Below are positions 1 to 8,900 of a stretch of 64,000 nt of DNA, in pieces; position 1 is the first letter of the stretch, and the number at the start of each line of letters is the position of its first letter. Where the stretch lies: contig OX621168.1 in NCBI GenBank assembly GCA_951640195.1, positions 2,108,001 through 2,172,000 of the forward strand, given 5' to 3'. The notes under the pieces are model-generated. The model worked only from the letters and a program-made list of their open reading frames with translations, was not told the origin of the DNA and ran no database searches. The stretch is from Porpolomopsis calyptriformis (Eukaryota; Basidiomycota; Agaricomycetes; Agaricales; Hygrophoraceae). Made by a program: the position numbers and the translations under genes.

Positions 1-1
1 C

Positions 2-379
2 AAATGGTACAATATTCATCACTCCATCCTATGGGCAGAACGTGTATCTATTCAAAGATCCACTGGATTCTCTCCTTACTGGATAGTCCATGGAACCAAT
101 CCTCTCTTTCCCTTCGATCTCACCCAAGCTACCTTCCTAGTCCCACTGATGGATGCTCCGATCTCCCCAGCTGACCTACTAGCTACCCAAGCCTGTCAGC
201 TTCAAAAACAAGAGGAAGACCTAGCCCAGATCAAGCAACAATTACTGGATTCACAATTCAAATCAATTTGGGACTTCGAGAAACACCATGGAAAGCAAAT
301 CTGGGACTACAACTTTAAACCCAGAGCTCTTGTCCTCATCCGCTGTCATGATCCCAAACTGATTTGGTATCAAACTTAA
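2..379 (+). pseudogene. Ty3/gypsy integrase C-terminal fragment (element Z)
   Basis: Reading from base 2 gives an open frame to a TAA at 377-379. Its start (KWYNIHHSILWAE, then STGFSPYWIVHG and LFPFDL) is the typical region after the integrase catalytic core in agaricomycete Ty3/gypsy elements; the remainder is charged and Gln-rich. The 5' part lies outside the window. No chromodomain follows before the stop, so the end is truncated or belongs to a clade without one. The fragment is the oldest layer at this end: the downstream sequence was later split by element A. The integrase family is clear; the subfamily is not. Confidence 0.75.
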
Positions 380-867
380 CCAAAGATCATGTATTCAGCA
401 AGTAGCATCCTTAGCTCAAACATCCTCTATCTTATCTTGTCTTATCTTATCTTATCTTAGATAAGATATCACTGTCCCTCACATATTATCTTATCTCAGA
501 TAAGATACACTACTATCTTTACCTATGCTATCTTATCATGGACAATAGCATTCTTCCTCATTGTTCTCTAAGTCAGAATGACTCATATCCCATTTCTCTA
601 TTGTTCTGTCATTACTCCATTATTCTCTGAGTCACTATGACTCATATTAATCTCCTCCATTGTTCTCCTCATTGTCTGACTCATAGTGAGTCACAATTCA
701 AACTCCTCATTGTTCTTTTATCCATTGTTCTTATTTCCTATTGTTCTCAAACATATATAAAGGGCCCCCTTTTCACCAGTGAGGAGTTCAGTTCACTTTT
801 ACCCCACTTTATCCCCCCTCCCCCCCCTTTCCCTTGAACTCACCCCTAGTACTCAGTACCTAGTACT
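380..867 (+). promoter_or_regulatory. Probable LTR/3' region of element Z, left part
   Basis: No gene. The stretch has TATCT repeats and a palindromic AGATAAGATATC-type segment (about 430-510). It also has five TGA(C/G)TCA motifs within 115 bp (579-585, 628-634, 638-644, 677-683, 687-693), then a TATA box (ATATAAAG, about 752-759) and a pyrimidine-rich tract. This is the organisation of an LTR U3/R region in plus orientation, matching the integrase fragment just upstream. The LTR start cannot be fixed and only one copy is in the window. Element A interrupts it at 867/868; it continues at 16422. Confidence 0.5.
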
Positions 868-1256
868 TGTTATAAACTGGTTGTCGATGAGATGGTTTTA
901 CTTCAGAGAGCTCTGTCCCAAGACGGTGATAATGTCTCAAGTCCTAGTTATTGGGTTGCTAACGAGGAATCAGACTTAAAGTCTGAGTATGACTAACTAG
1001 GGGTTTATATACTGACTACACTACTGCGGATGAGTTAGTGTAAACACGAGGAATACATGCGACGAGTAGAGATAAGCATGATAGAAGACTCGGAGCATGT
1101 GAAAGGATGAAACATGATCGTCGGAAATGAAATGTGTCTTATCTAGGATATATGAAAAGATACGAAACTGTGGGGAATCCCAAGTAAAGATAAGACCTGT
1201 CCGACTAAGCGATAATAACTAACATAGAGAGAAAGTGAAAAATTACGTCCGTGACA
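868..1256 (-). repeat. Element A LTR (3' LTR in element orientation)
   Basis: 389 bp, TG...CA, nearly identical to 16033-16421 and flanked on its outer side by the GTACT duplication. It carries the same reverse-strand TATA box (TTTATATA on the plus strand) as its partner. Confidence 0.95.
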
Positions 1257-1290
1257 TACACCTCGTTTTTCGGGAAATTCGACCCGAATT

Positions 1291-2012
1291 TCAAACTTGG
1301 GTGGCGTCGGGCGTTTCGTTCTCTGAGGCCTGAGCTGGGGTTTCCTCAGTGGTGGGGGCCTCAACGACCACTGAGAGGGAAGCGATGGGGGTAGCTTCCG
1401 AGACTGCTTCAATGGGGGAAGGGGCTCGGACTGTCGCGACGTCGTCGTCGATCGGGTACTCTAAGTCGACGTTGATGGGGTATTCGACTGATTTCCCATA
1501 ATTGATTAACGTCTCCATCGTTGCGAGGTTGCGCTGGGTTTGGAGGAAATCCTCCCTGGAAAGTCGTTCAGCTCGACGAGCTTGATAATGATAGCGCAAG
1601 TGGTGACGTCGTAACAGTTGACCCATGTTCATTTCTTCTCCCATTGAAGCTCCCAACCTTTAAGCTCGCTCCGGTCCCAACGATCCTTCCAAAACATGAC
1701 ACTCTTTTCTGAAGCCTTGAGCTCAGCTTGTAAAACATCGCATTCTTGATGAAGTTCGTGATTCCAACTGCTCACACTGTTGTAGCTGGCCGTGAGGTGC
1801 GAGATGGTTATGGCGGGGTCTTCAGGAGGAGGGGTTTGCATAGGGTATTCCTTGAAGAAATCTTCGGCTCGTGCACGAGCTTGTCGGCGTAACTGTCGAG
1901 TGGAGGAGGTAGAGGTAGAGGGACCAGGAGTGGGGGAGTGGATGGCAGATGAAGGGATTCATCCAGCACGTCGGATGGCAACTTGAGGAGAGGGAGATCG
2001 AGTGGCAGGCAT
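1291..2012 (-). pseudogene. ORF3 of element A, coiled-coil protein of unknown function (broken)
   Basis: After the pol stop (2168-2170) a separate frame begins with ATG at 2012 (MPATRSPSPQ) and ends at 1291, immediately before the LTR. It holds one in-frame TGA after MPATRSPSPQVAIRRAG and a frameshift near 1640. Visible features are a Ser/Pro-rich N-terminus, QTPPPEDPAITISHL, a heptad-like stretch ending SVMFWKDRWDRSE, and an acidic Thr/Glu-rich tail. The same layout recurs intact in element C (43169-43747) and decayed in element E (19886-20585). It occupies the position used for env or other additional ORFs in some Ty3/gypsy clades, but no signal peptide or membrane segment is seen. Function unknown. 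Confidence 0.7.
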
Positions 2013-2167
2013 TGCGAATGATGGTTCTACGACATTGGTATTGAGTGAGTTTGTCGAAAGTGGGGAAAGACTGGATGGAATTGTATTAACGATTCTGAGT
2101 TTATAAGCGCCAACTCGATCTAAGAATAGAATTCAAAAAATGGACAGCCGGAATGATGACAAATGAG

Positions 2168-2581
2168 TTAAATCGCTGTTTGAATTGAGTCTTTGTAAGT
2201 CTTCACAATTTCCTTGGTGTGTCGCAAGACGTTCGATCGTTCTTCCCAAGTAGCTTCTTCGATCAGATAACCCTTCCATTTGACTAAATATTTTCGTCGG
2301 CGTTTAGCTCCGGAATGTTGAAGAATAGATTCGACTTCATATTCTTCTTCGTTCTCGATCAGATCTGGGGGAGGTTGAGATGTATCAGTAATATCAGGGT
2401 GGAGCGACTTATCTTCGACATTCGGTCTCAGGAGTGATACGTGAAAAACTGGGTGGAGCTTCCAAGTTCCAGGGATATCGATAAGGTACGCAAGATCCGA
2501 TACTCGTTTTAGGATCTTGAATGGTCCAGTTCTTCGGTTATCCAGCTTCTTGGTGGGTCGAGTCGTCTTGATGTTCTTGGT
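2168..2581 (-). pseudogene. Element A pol, C-terminal part with chromodomain
   Basis: This continues the integrase of element A on the far side of element B, beginning at the insertion point and ending at TAA 2168-2170. It contains the PVFHVSLLRP-like GPF/Y region and a chromodomain (EEYEVESIL, KYLVKWKGYLIEEATWEE). Chromodomains on integrases of chromoviruses are known to direct insertion to heterochromatin. The last residues (IVKTYKDSIQ) are shared with element E, showing that the two families are related. Confidence 0.8.
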
Positions 2582-2586
2582 ATCTA
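2582..2586. repeat. Target-site duplication of element B (ATCTA)
   Basis: ATCTA at 2582-2586 and again at 11344-11348, directly flanking the TG...CA ends of element B within the pol gene of element A. Confidence 0.95.
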
Positions 2587-2744
2587 TGTCATGAAATTGG
2601 CATTCACTCTCTTAAAATTTCTCTCTTTTCTTTGTTCTTTTCTTTTCTTTCTTATGATGGTTCTTTGGGGAGGGAGGCTGTCTTTATTGACAGCGGAAAC
2701 TACTTGTACAAAAGGAGGAGTCCATGTCTGACTAACTATTTATA

Positions 2745-3577
2745 CTAGTCCGTCTTGGCAATCTCCTGCACCATACTGTCCCTCAAGAACTCTACAAAAC
2801 TCGAGACTACTTGACCATCTAATGCGGCCAACTTGTTGCCCCAGTAGATTGCCCCATTAGTGTCACTGCCAGAGGCCTGCAACTCAGCAGCCTTCCCTTC
2901 AACAAAACCCATCGCTATCTTTCTCGCTTCCTCACCCAGCCAATTGTTGGTAGGACTCCACAACAAACTAGGAGGAACTTCCTCTTCCTCAATCTTGACG
3001 TTAACATTGGTCGATGACAAGGACAAATCTTCAACTAAAAAGATAAAGGATCAGCGGCTACGAAGAGAGCGAGAGAGTTAAGGGCATTACCACTAGATAA
3101 AGGACTTAATGGACCAGGGGTCCAAGGACGGAAAGGGGGACTGGCAGCCCAGTCAACTGCCTCCTTCTTGACGGAAGGAAGAGAGTCAGCCCACTTGTCG
3201 GACCCCCAATTAACCTGTTCCTCCAAAGGGAGCTGGGAAGTAGGGGGAGGGGCATCGTCATCCCAAGCTAAAAGAAGGAAAGCCTATTATCAACAAACAC
3301 AGACTAATAAAGACAAAACAAAATACTCACCAAGCGGATCCTCCATCAACCCACAAGCATGCTGGATTGGCCAGCGAACGAACGGACATTTCTTGACTTT
3401 GTGCTTGCCACCGCAAGCGAAACAGGAGAAGGAAGACCAACAGAGGTCGGCGTCGGAGGGGATGCGCTGGAGGTAGTAGTGAAATGAATCGCAATCGAGA
3501 AAGACAGGAGCAGTGCGGTGCACCACTCCAGACTGCTTGAAGAATCGGACGTAGTGGCCTTGGTGGGAAGGAGTCAT
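2745..3577 (-). CDS. LTR-embedded spliced gene, zinc-knuckle-like protein (5' LTR copy)
   Basis: Three exons on the minus strand: 3577-3331, 3267-3091 and 3034-2745 (247, 177 and 290 nt). Two GT-AG introns (63 and 56 bp) are both phase 1 and keep the frame, giving 237 residues. A TATA box lies about 45 bp upstream of the ATG (3627-3633) and AATAAA lies on the minus strand at 2689-2684, after the stop. The N-terminal third has a Cys/His cluster (CFACGGKHKVKKC: C-x2-C-x3-H-x4-C, one residue shorter than a classic CCHC knuckle). The middle is acidic and Pro/Trp-rich, and the C-terminus (WLGEEARKIAMGFVEGKA onward) looks helical. I do not recognise the family. It is antisense to the retrotransposon. 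Copies are at 9794-10626 (one nonsense codon) and 34560-35390 (intact). Confidence 0.8.
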
Positions 3578-3626
3578 GATGATTGACAAGGACTGAACTG
3601 AAGTGTAGGGATACAACCCCACACCT

Positions 3627-3633
3627 TTTATAT
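3627..3633 (-). promoter_or_regulatory. TATA box of the LTR-embedded gene
   Basis: TATAAAA on the minus strand inside GCATATAAAAGGTG, about 50 bp before the ATG at 3577. It is conserved in all three LTR copies (about 10676-10682 and 34504-34510) and diverges from the sense TATA some 300 bp away. Confidence 0.7.
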
Positions 3634-3933
3634 GCTCAGAAACAAAGGGAAGACCAAAAGGAGGTTCCTCAGTCAAAGAAGAGAAACCCGATACGCCGGG
3701 CAAGAGATAGAAACAACGGCGATCTCATGACCAGAAGAACAATAGAAACCAGTCATGAGATAACACAGCCTCATTCTGCGGAAGGCTATGCCCAATAGAA
3801 TTGAGTCATCAAAAGCACACAGCCTTTTGCAGAATGACTAGGAACAATGGCAAACCTTATTTGAAGGCTGTGAACAATAGAAAATGGGGTGACTGCGGAG
3901 GCTGACTCATAATGACTCCTATTTCAGAAATAC

Positions 3934-3974
3934 TATATAAACCCTGAGGGCGAAGCGGATCATCACTTCGTCCT
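3934..3974 (+). promoter_or_regulatory. Sense core promoter and predicted RNA 5' end of element B
   Basis: TATATAAA at 3934-3941. Thirty bases on lies CACTTCGTCCT (3964-3974), which is exactly complementary to the sequence two bases downstream of the LTR (4297-4307). The spacing fits a transcription start at about 3964, which would make the first 11 nt of the RNA the primer, as in Tf1. Confidence 0.7.
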
Positions 3975-4083
3975 CCTGTGAGATTACTTGTAGTAGCACG
4001 AACGCAATCAGAATCAACAGACTTCTTTTCCATCAGAACAAGAAAAGAGAAACATAAACCCATAACTATTGAGCCAATCGTTC

Positions 4084-4359
4084 ATGCCCATATTCCCTAA
4101 ACTCTCAGCAGAGGCACGCAACAGATTTAACTCACAGAACAACTTCTTTGTAGAAGTAAAACTAAACTCAGAAGGAATTATCACCCTTTACGAGGACGTC
4201 CCCATCAGAACTTTCTTCTACATCCTACTAGACTTATTAAGCTCCAAGGCCTGCCTTGTGATTGACAAAAAGACTTGCAACTACAGTTGTGACATTAGGA
4301 CGAAGTGTTGGAATCACACCGCAGACTGGTTATCCTGCTTAATATTGGACGACAAATGA
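4084..4359 (+). CDS. Short sense ORF spanning the R/U5-internal boundary of element B
   Basis: Begins MPIFPKLSAEARN, downstream of the predicted transcript start and upstream of gag; the stop is at 4357-4359, 65 bp past the LTR end. About 91 residues, hydrophobic in the middle (RTFFYILLDLLSSKACLVI). The LTR-encoded part is also open in the 3' LTR (from about 11133) and in the solo LTR on the minus strand (from about 34054), and several differences between copies are synonymous. It could be an upstream ORF that modulates gag translation, part of a spliced product, or chance. No known domain. Confidence 0.35.
   Translation: MPIFPKLSAEARNRFNSQNNFFVEVKLNSEGIITLYEDVPIRTFFYILLDLLSSKACLVIDKKTCNYSCDIRTKCWNHTADWLSCLILDDK
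4297..4307 (+). promoter_or_regulatory. Self-priming primer-binding site of element B
   Basis: AGGACGAAGTG, two bases after the 5' LTR, is a perfect 11-nt reverse complement of 3964-3974, just below the sense TATA box. This is the Tf1/sushi-type arrangement in which the 5' end of the element's own RNA primes reverse transcription, not a tRNA. Confidence 0.75.
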
Positions 4360-4486
4360 TACCATCTCCTCAGATGAGAAACGTTATTCTTTTCAGCAGC
4401 TAAAGGAAGCATAAACTACTTGGCCTACCATAAGCTTGCGAATAAGCCAATTACAATTCAAATAGATATATACGAAGACCCTAACT

Positions 4487-5917
4487 ATGAGTCAACCATA
4501 CCAGGATCCGAAAGATACCACTGTAACTGCGCTCAGTTACCAAGCAGGAATAGAGGACCCGGAGACTCCTGCAAGCTCCAAGAGTGAACCCCAAAAAGAG
4601 ACACCTGAAGGAGTATTCTGGGGGTCCACCACCAGTTTCTCTAGGACAGCAGATGAACCCGAAGATGAAGGAGATGATGAAACTGAAAAGGAGAAAGGGC
4701 TCTTCACCATGATAGGAAGGAAATTGAAAAGGAAGGCAGGAGGAGAACTTGAAGTGAGCAGAGCATTAAGTAGCAGAGGAAGGGGAATAGGAAGGGAAAG
4801 CACAACTTATGGGAGTCGAACTGGATTACTAGACCCAGTACCGACGAAACCAATAGAGAAAACAGGGCTCACCGGATGGGGACCGAAGATTCCGATTGCC
4901 CACTTGGGAATGGAAACACCGACCAAGGAACCAAAAGGGAAAGGAAGAGAGGAGCCACCTGAAGGAAGTCCCAAGAAAACTCCGATATTAAATCCATTTG
5001 CACCACCCCCTGGAGGATCAATAGGAGGAGGTGGGCAACCCGCAGGACCTGGAGGACCACCTGGAGGACAGCCACCTGGAGGACCGCCCCTAGGACCACC
5101 CCTAGGAGGACCAGGACCAGGACCAGCTAGAGGGGGAGTTCCAAATATAAGGATTCCTAAGCCGACAGAGCCGGACCATTTCGATGGGGACAGGAGCAAG
5201 TGGAGAACATTCCTCATCCAAGCCTACCACTATTTCCTCCATTTCCCTGACTTCTTCGATGAGACAACTAATTCCAGAAACCGATGTCTTTACTTATTGA
5301 ATTGGTTTACTGGACTTGCAAGGCCGTGGGCTGATGCAATATTGGTTACAAGAGATCTTCCACATGAATCTCTGATGCTGAGAGATTGGAGACTACTGTT
5401 AGAACGAGGAACCATTCTATATGGACCAATTAATGAAGTGCAGGATGCACGAGAAGCCCTAAGGACCATTAAACAGGAAAAATCGATCACGGATTATTAT
5501 GCTAAATTCCTTGAAAAGGCGCTCCAATGCGAATATGGAGAAGAGACCCTCGCCGAGATATTTTACCAAGGATTCAAAGATCAGATCAAAGACATCATGG
5601 TTACCATTGAGAGGCCCGGAACCTTGCAGGAATTATTGCAAGTGGCCTTAACCATTGAAGGAAGAATCTTAATAAGGGCCAAAGAAAAAAGAAGAGTCGA
5701 GCCCACCGGAGGCTACCGAAAACCTGTAGCCATCAAAGTCGCTCAACTAACAGAGGAAGAATGAAAAAGCCTGATGAAAGAAGGGCGATGCTTCTTCTGT
5801 AGACAAGCAGGTCATATGGCCAGAGCTTGCCCTAGAAAGAAATTTGGAAATATCCAAGCCAAGAAAGTTGATGAAGAAGAAAAGGAAGAGGGAGAGGAGG
5901 ATTTTGCTCAAGGCTGA
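4487..5917 (+). pseudogene. Element B gag
   Basis: The frame opens MSQPYQDPKDTTV and continues for about 425 residues to a TGA at 5762-5764 where homologous position and context expect Arg. It then continues to a zinc knuckle (CFFCRQAGHMARAC, C-x2-C-x4-H-x4-C) and stops at 5915-5917. Order: acidic N-terminus, a Gly/Pro-rich linker of GGPP-type repeats (about residues 175-215), the retrotransposon gag domain (HFDGDRSKWRTFLIQ to about residue 400), then the nucleic-acid-binding knuckle. Gag forms the virus-like particle. A GGATTTT heptamer at 5899-5905, before the stop, allows a -1 shift into pol. Confidence 0.9.
5899..5905 (+). promoter_or_regulatory. -1 ribosomal frameshift heptamer, element B
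   Basis: GGATTTT positioned as G_GAT_TTT in the gag frame. The -1 frame is open from here through the protease, while gag ends 12 bases later. The same heptamer occupies the gag/pol junction of elements C and D, and GGGTTTT that of A and E. Confidence 0.65.
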
Positions 5918-8900
5918 AGAAAGACTCTGCATTTTCTTTAGCCCGACCAAATAAGGACTTAAAGGACAAAGATCCGACTATGTACATTAGCGCCAACCCT
6001 AATGAAGGACAGATTTATACTCAAGTGAACCTTCATGAAGGAAAAAATGAATGGATGACCAAAGCCCTTATTGATTGCGGAGCATCCTCACTCTTTATCT
6101 CACCAAAGGTGGTAAAAAATCAGAAACTGAAAACTACACTACTAAAAAAACCCATCAAAATTACGAATGTTGACCAAACAATGAATCGAATGGGAAAAAT
6201 CACTCAGAAGGTTCAACTTAACCTAGACTTAGGAGGACATAAAATGAAAGAAGATTTCCTTATAGCAGGAATAGGAGAAGATGACTTAATCATTGGAATA
6301 GACTGGTTAAAGCAACACAACCCAGAAATCAACTGGGAAACAGAGAAAATTACCTTTAGCTGGTGCCCAAAGTTTTGTTAAACCAAGAAAGGAAGGAACT
6401 GCAAGAAAATGAAGATCCAGAAAATTAGAATGGAAGAAACAGAAATGGAATATTGGAGTCCAGATCTAGACAATACCTGGATACGAGAATGGAATGTACT
6501 AGGAGAATATCAACCTGAAAAAGGCGACCAGATCTTGATTCCGAAGAAAGGACTAGACAAACGAATAGCAGCAGGTTTCACTATATCTCAGAAGGTAGCA
6601 GAACCAACCACCATCAAAGAAGGGGCAAAAACCTTTGAAGAACTGGTACCAAAGTCTCTACATGACTATAGGGACGTCTTTGATAAAAAGGCATCGGAGA
6701 GACTACCACTTAGAAAAATGTATGATCACCCGATCAACCTTATACCCAAAAAACCACTCCCCAATAAAAAACCTTATGCAATGGCACCAATTGAGGCTAA
6801 AGCACTGAAAGAATTCATTGCTGAAAACCTAAAGAAGGGGTACATAGTCGAATCAGAATCTCGAGCTGCTTCACCAGTCTTCTTTATCAAGAAAAAGGAT
6901 GGGACACTAAGACTCATAGTGGATTATCGGGGATTAAACGATGCAACTGTGAAAGATCGATACCCTCTACCATTGACACAGAGACTACTCGATAACCTGG
7001 CTAGCGCAAAAGTCTTTACCACATTGGATGTGCGATGGGGATATAACAATATTCGGATCAAGGAAGGGGATGAATGGAAAGCTGCCTTTAATACAAAGGA
7101 AGGACTCTTTGAACCACAAGTAATGTGGTTCGGGTTAACGAATGCCCCAGCAACTTTTCAGTGAATGATGAATACTATTTTCCATGACCTAATTGGAAAA
7201 TATGTTGAAATATACATTGACGACATCCTTATATATTCGAAAGATGAAAAGGAACAACTAGGACATATCCAAGAAATACTCAAAAGGTTAAGAGAGAACG
7301 ATCTCTTTCTCAAACCAGAAAAATGCTACTTTTTCAAAGACTCTGTGGAATATCTAGGACACCTTATTAGCCAGGAGAAAATTGAGATGGATCCAGGAAA
7401 AGTCAAAGCAGTAATTGATTGGCTGACACCACAAAAAGTAAAAGAAGTGCAATCCTTTTTAGGATTTGCAAACTTCTATAGACGCTTCATTCCTGAGTTT
7501 TCCAAAACAGTGAGACCAATTACAGAGCTGTTAAGAAAAGGGAAGAAATGGGAATGGGGAGAGAGATAGGAACAAGCTTTTCAACTCCTTAAAAAGAGAT
7601 TCACCACAGCACCAATTTTAGCAATGGCGAACCCAGAAGAGCCATACATCTTAGAATGTGATGCCTCAGATTACGCCATTGGGTCTATTATTTCACAATA
7701 TGGAAAAGATGGAAAGATACATCCTATAGCCTTTTACTCAAGAGGAATGAATGACGCGGAAAGGAATTATGAAATTTATGACAAAGAACTGTTAGCCATA
7801 ATAGCGTCACTTGAAGAATGGAGACATTATCTGGAAGGGGCAAAACATCAAGTAACCATCTTGTCAGATCATCAGAATCTGCAGTATTTTGCCTCAGCAA
7901 AAACCCTAATGAGACAACAAGCAAGATGGAGCTTATTCCTAACAAGATTTGATTATATAATCAAACATCGGCCTGGAAGACTAGGGGGAAAACCAGATAA
8001 ATTGTCAAGACAAGCAGATTACCAGATAGAAGGAGAAGAAAACCAGGGACAGATTCTATTGAAGCCAGAAGTTTTCAAAATAAAAGCTCTATTTCGAGGA
8101 CATATGATAACAGTCAAAGATCACCCTATACTACAAAGAATTCGAGCCTCTGAAGCTTTCGACTCTGAAATCGAAGAAGCCTTGAAAATAGTTAAAGGAG
8201 GGATGCCAAGAAAACTCAGAAAAGGATTGGAAGACTGGAACACCGAGAATGGTCTAATCCTTTTCAAAGGAAAGGTCTATGTCCCAAAAGACGAGGAAAT
8301 AAGGAGGGATTTAGTACATCTGCATCATGATACCTTGGAAGGAGGGCATCAAGGAGAATACCGAACATTGGAACTACTCACCCGAAATTACTGGTGGCCG
8401 GGAATCACGACTTATGTCAAACATTATGTGAAAACCTGTGACACCTGTAATTGAAAGAAAAGATCCTATCACAGAGCCAAAGGAAGATTGACACCAATAC
8501 TACCTTCAGAAAGACTATGGGAGACGGTAACAAATGACTTTATTATAGAACTACCCAAATCGGAAGGTTACGATGCCATCTGGGTTGTGGTGGATCAGTT
8601 AACAAAAGAAGCTCATTTTATACCAACGACTACTAAGGTGGACACAGAAGAGACAGTAAAGCTATATATAAATCATATTTGGAGGCTACATGGGGTCCCA
8701 GAGAAAATGATTTCAGACCGCGGAACGCAATTCACATTGAAACTAATGAGGGGAATTTTCAAGAAACTTGGGATCGAAGGGGCCTACTCAACAGCATATC
8801 ACCCTCAAACTGACGGACAAACTGAACGCATTAACCAAGAGTTAGAACAATACCTCAGAACATTCTGTAATTATCGACAAAATGACTGGGCTAAGTTCTT

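Larger units (their letters stand above)
2587..4294 (+). repeat. 5' LTR of element B
   Basis: 1708 bp, TG...CA. From left to right it holds: the antisense gene (2745-3577), its TATA box (3627-3633), a roughly 300-bp divergent promoter interval with TGA(C/G)TCA motifs (3802-3808, 3903-3909), the sense TATA (3934-3941), the predicted transcript start near 3964, and a short sense reading frame from ATG 4084 that runs over the LTR boundary. Confidence 0.95.

Noticed and set aside
430..510. Transcription terminator or hairpin-forming RNA gene at the AGATAAGATA palindrome
   Set aside because: Simple TATCT repeats give the palindrome; nothing supports an RNA gene.
4807..5217. 136-codon Gly/Pro-rich minus-strand frame
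   Set aside because: Complement of the Gly/Pro-repeat linker of element B gag; low-complexity shadow.
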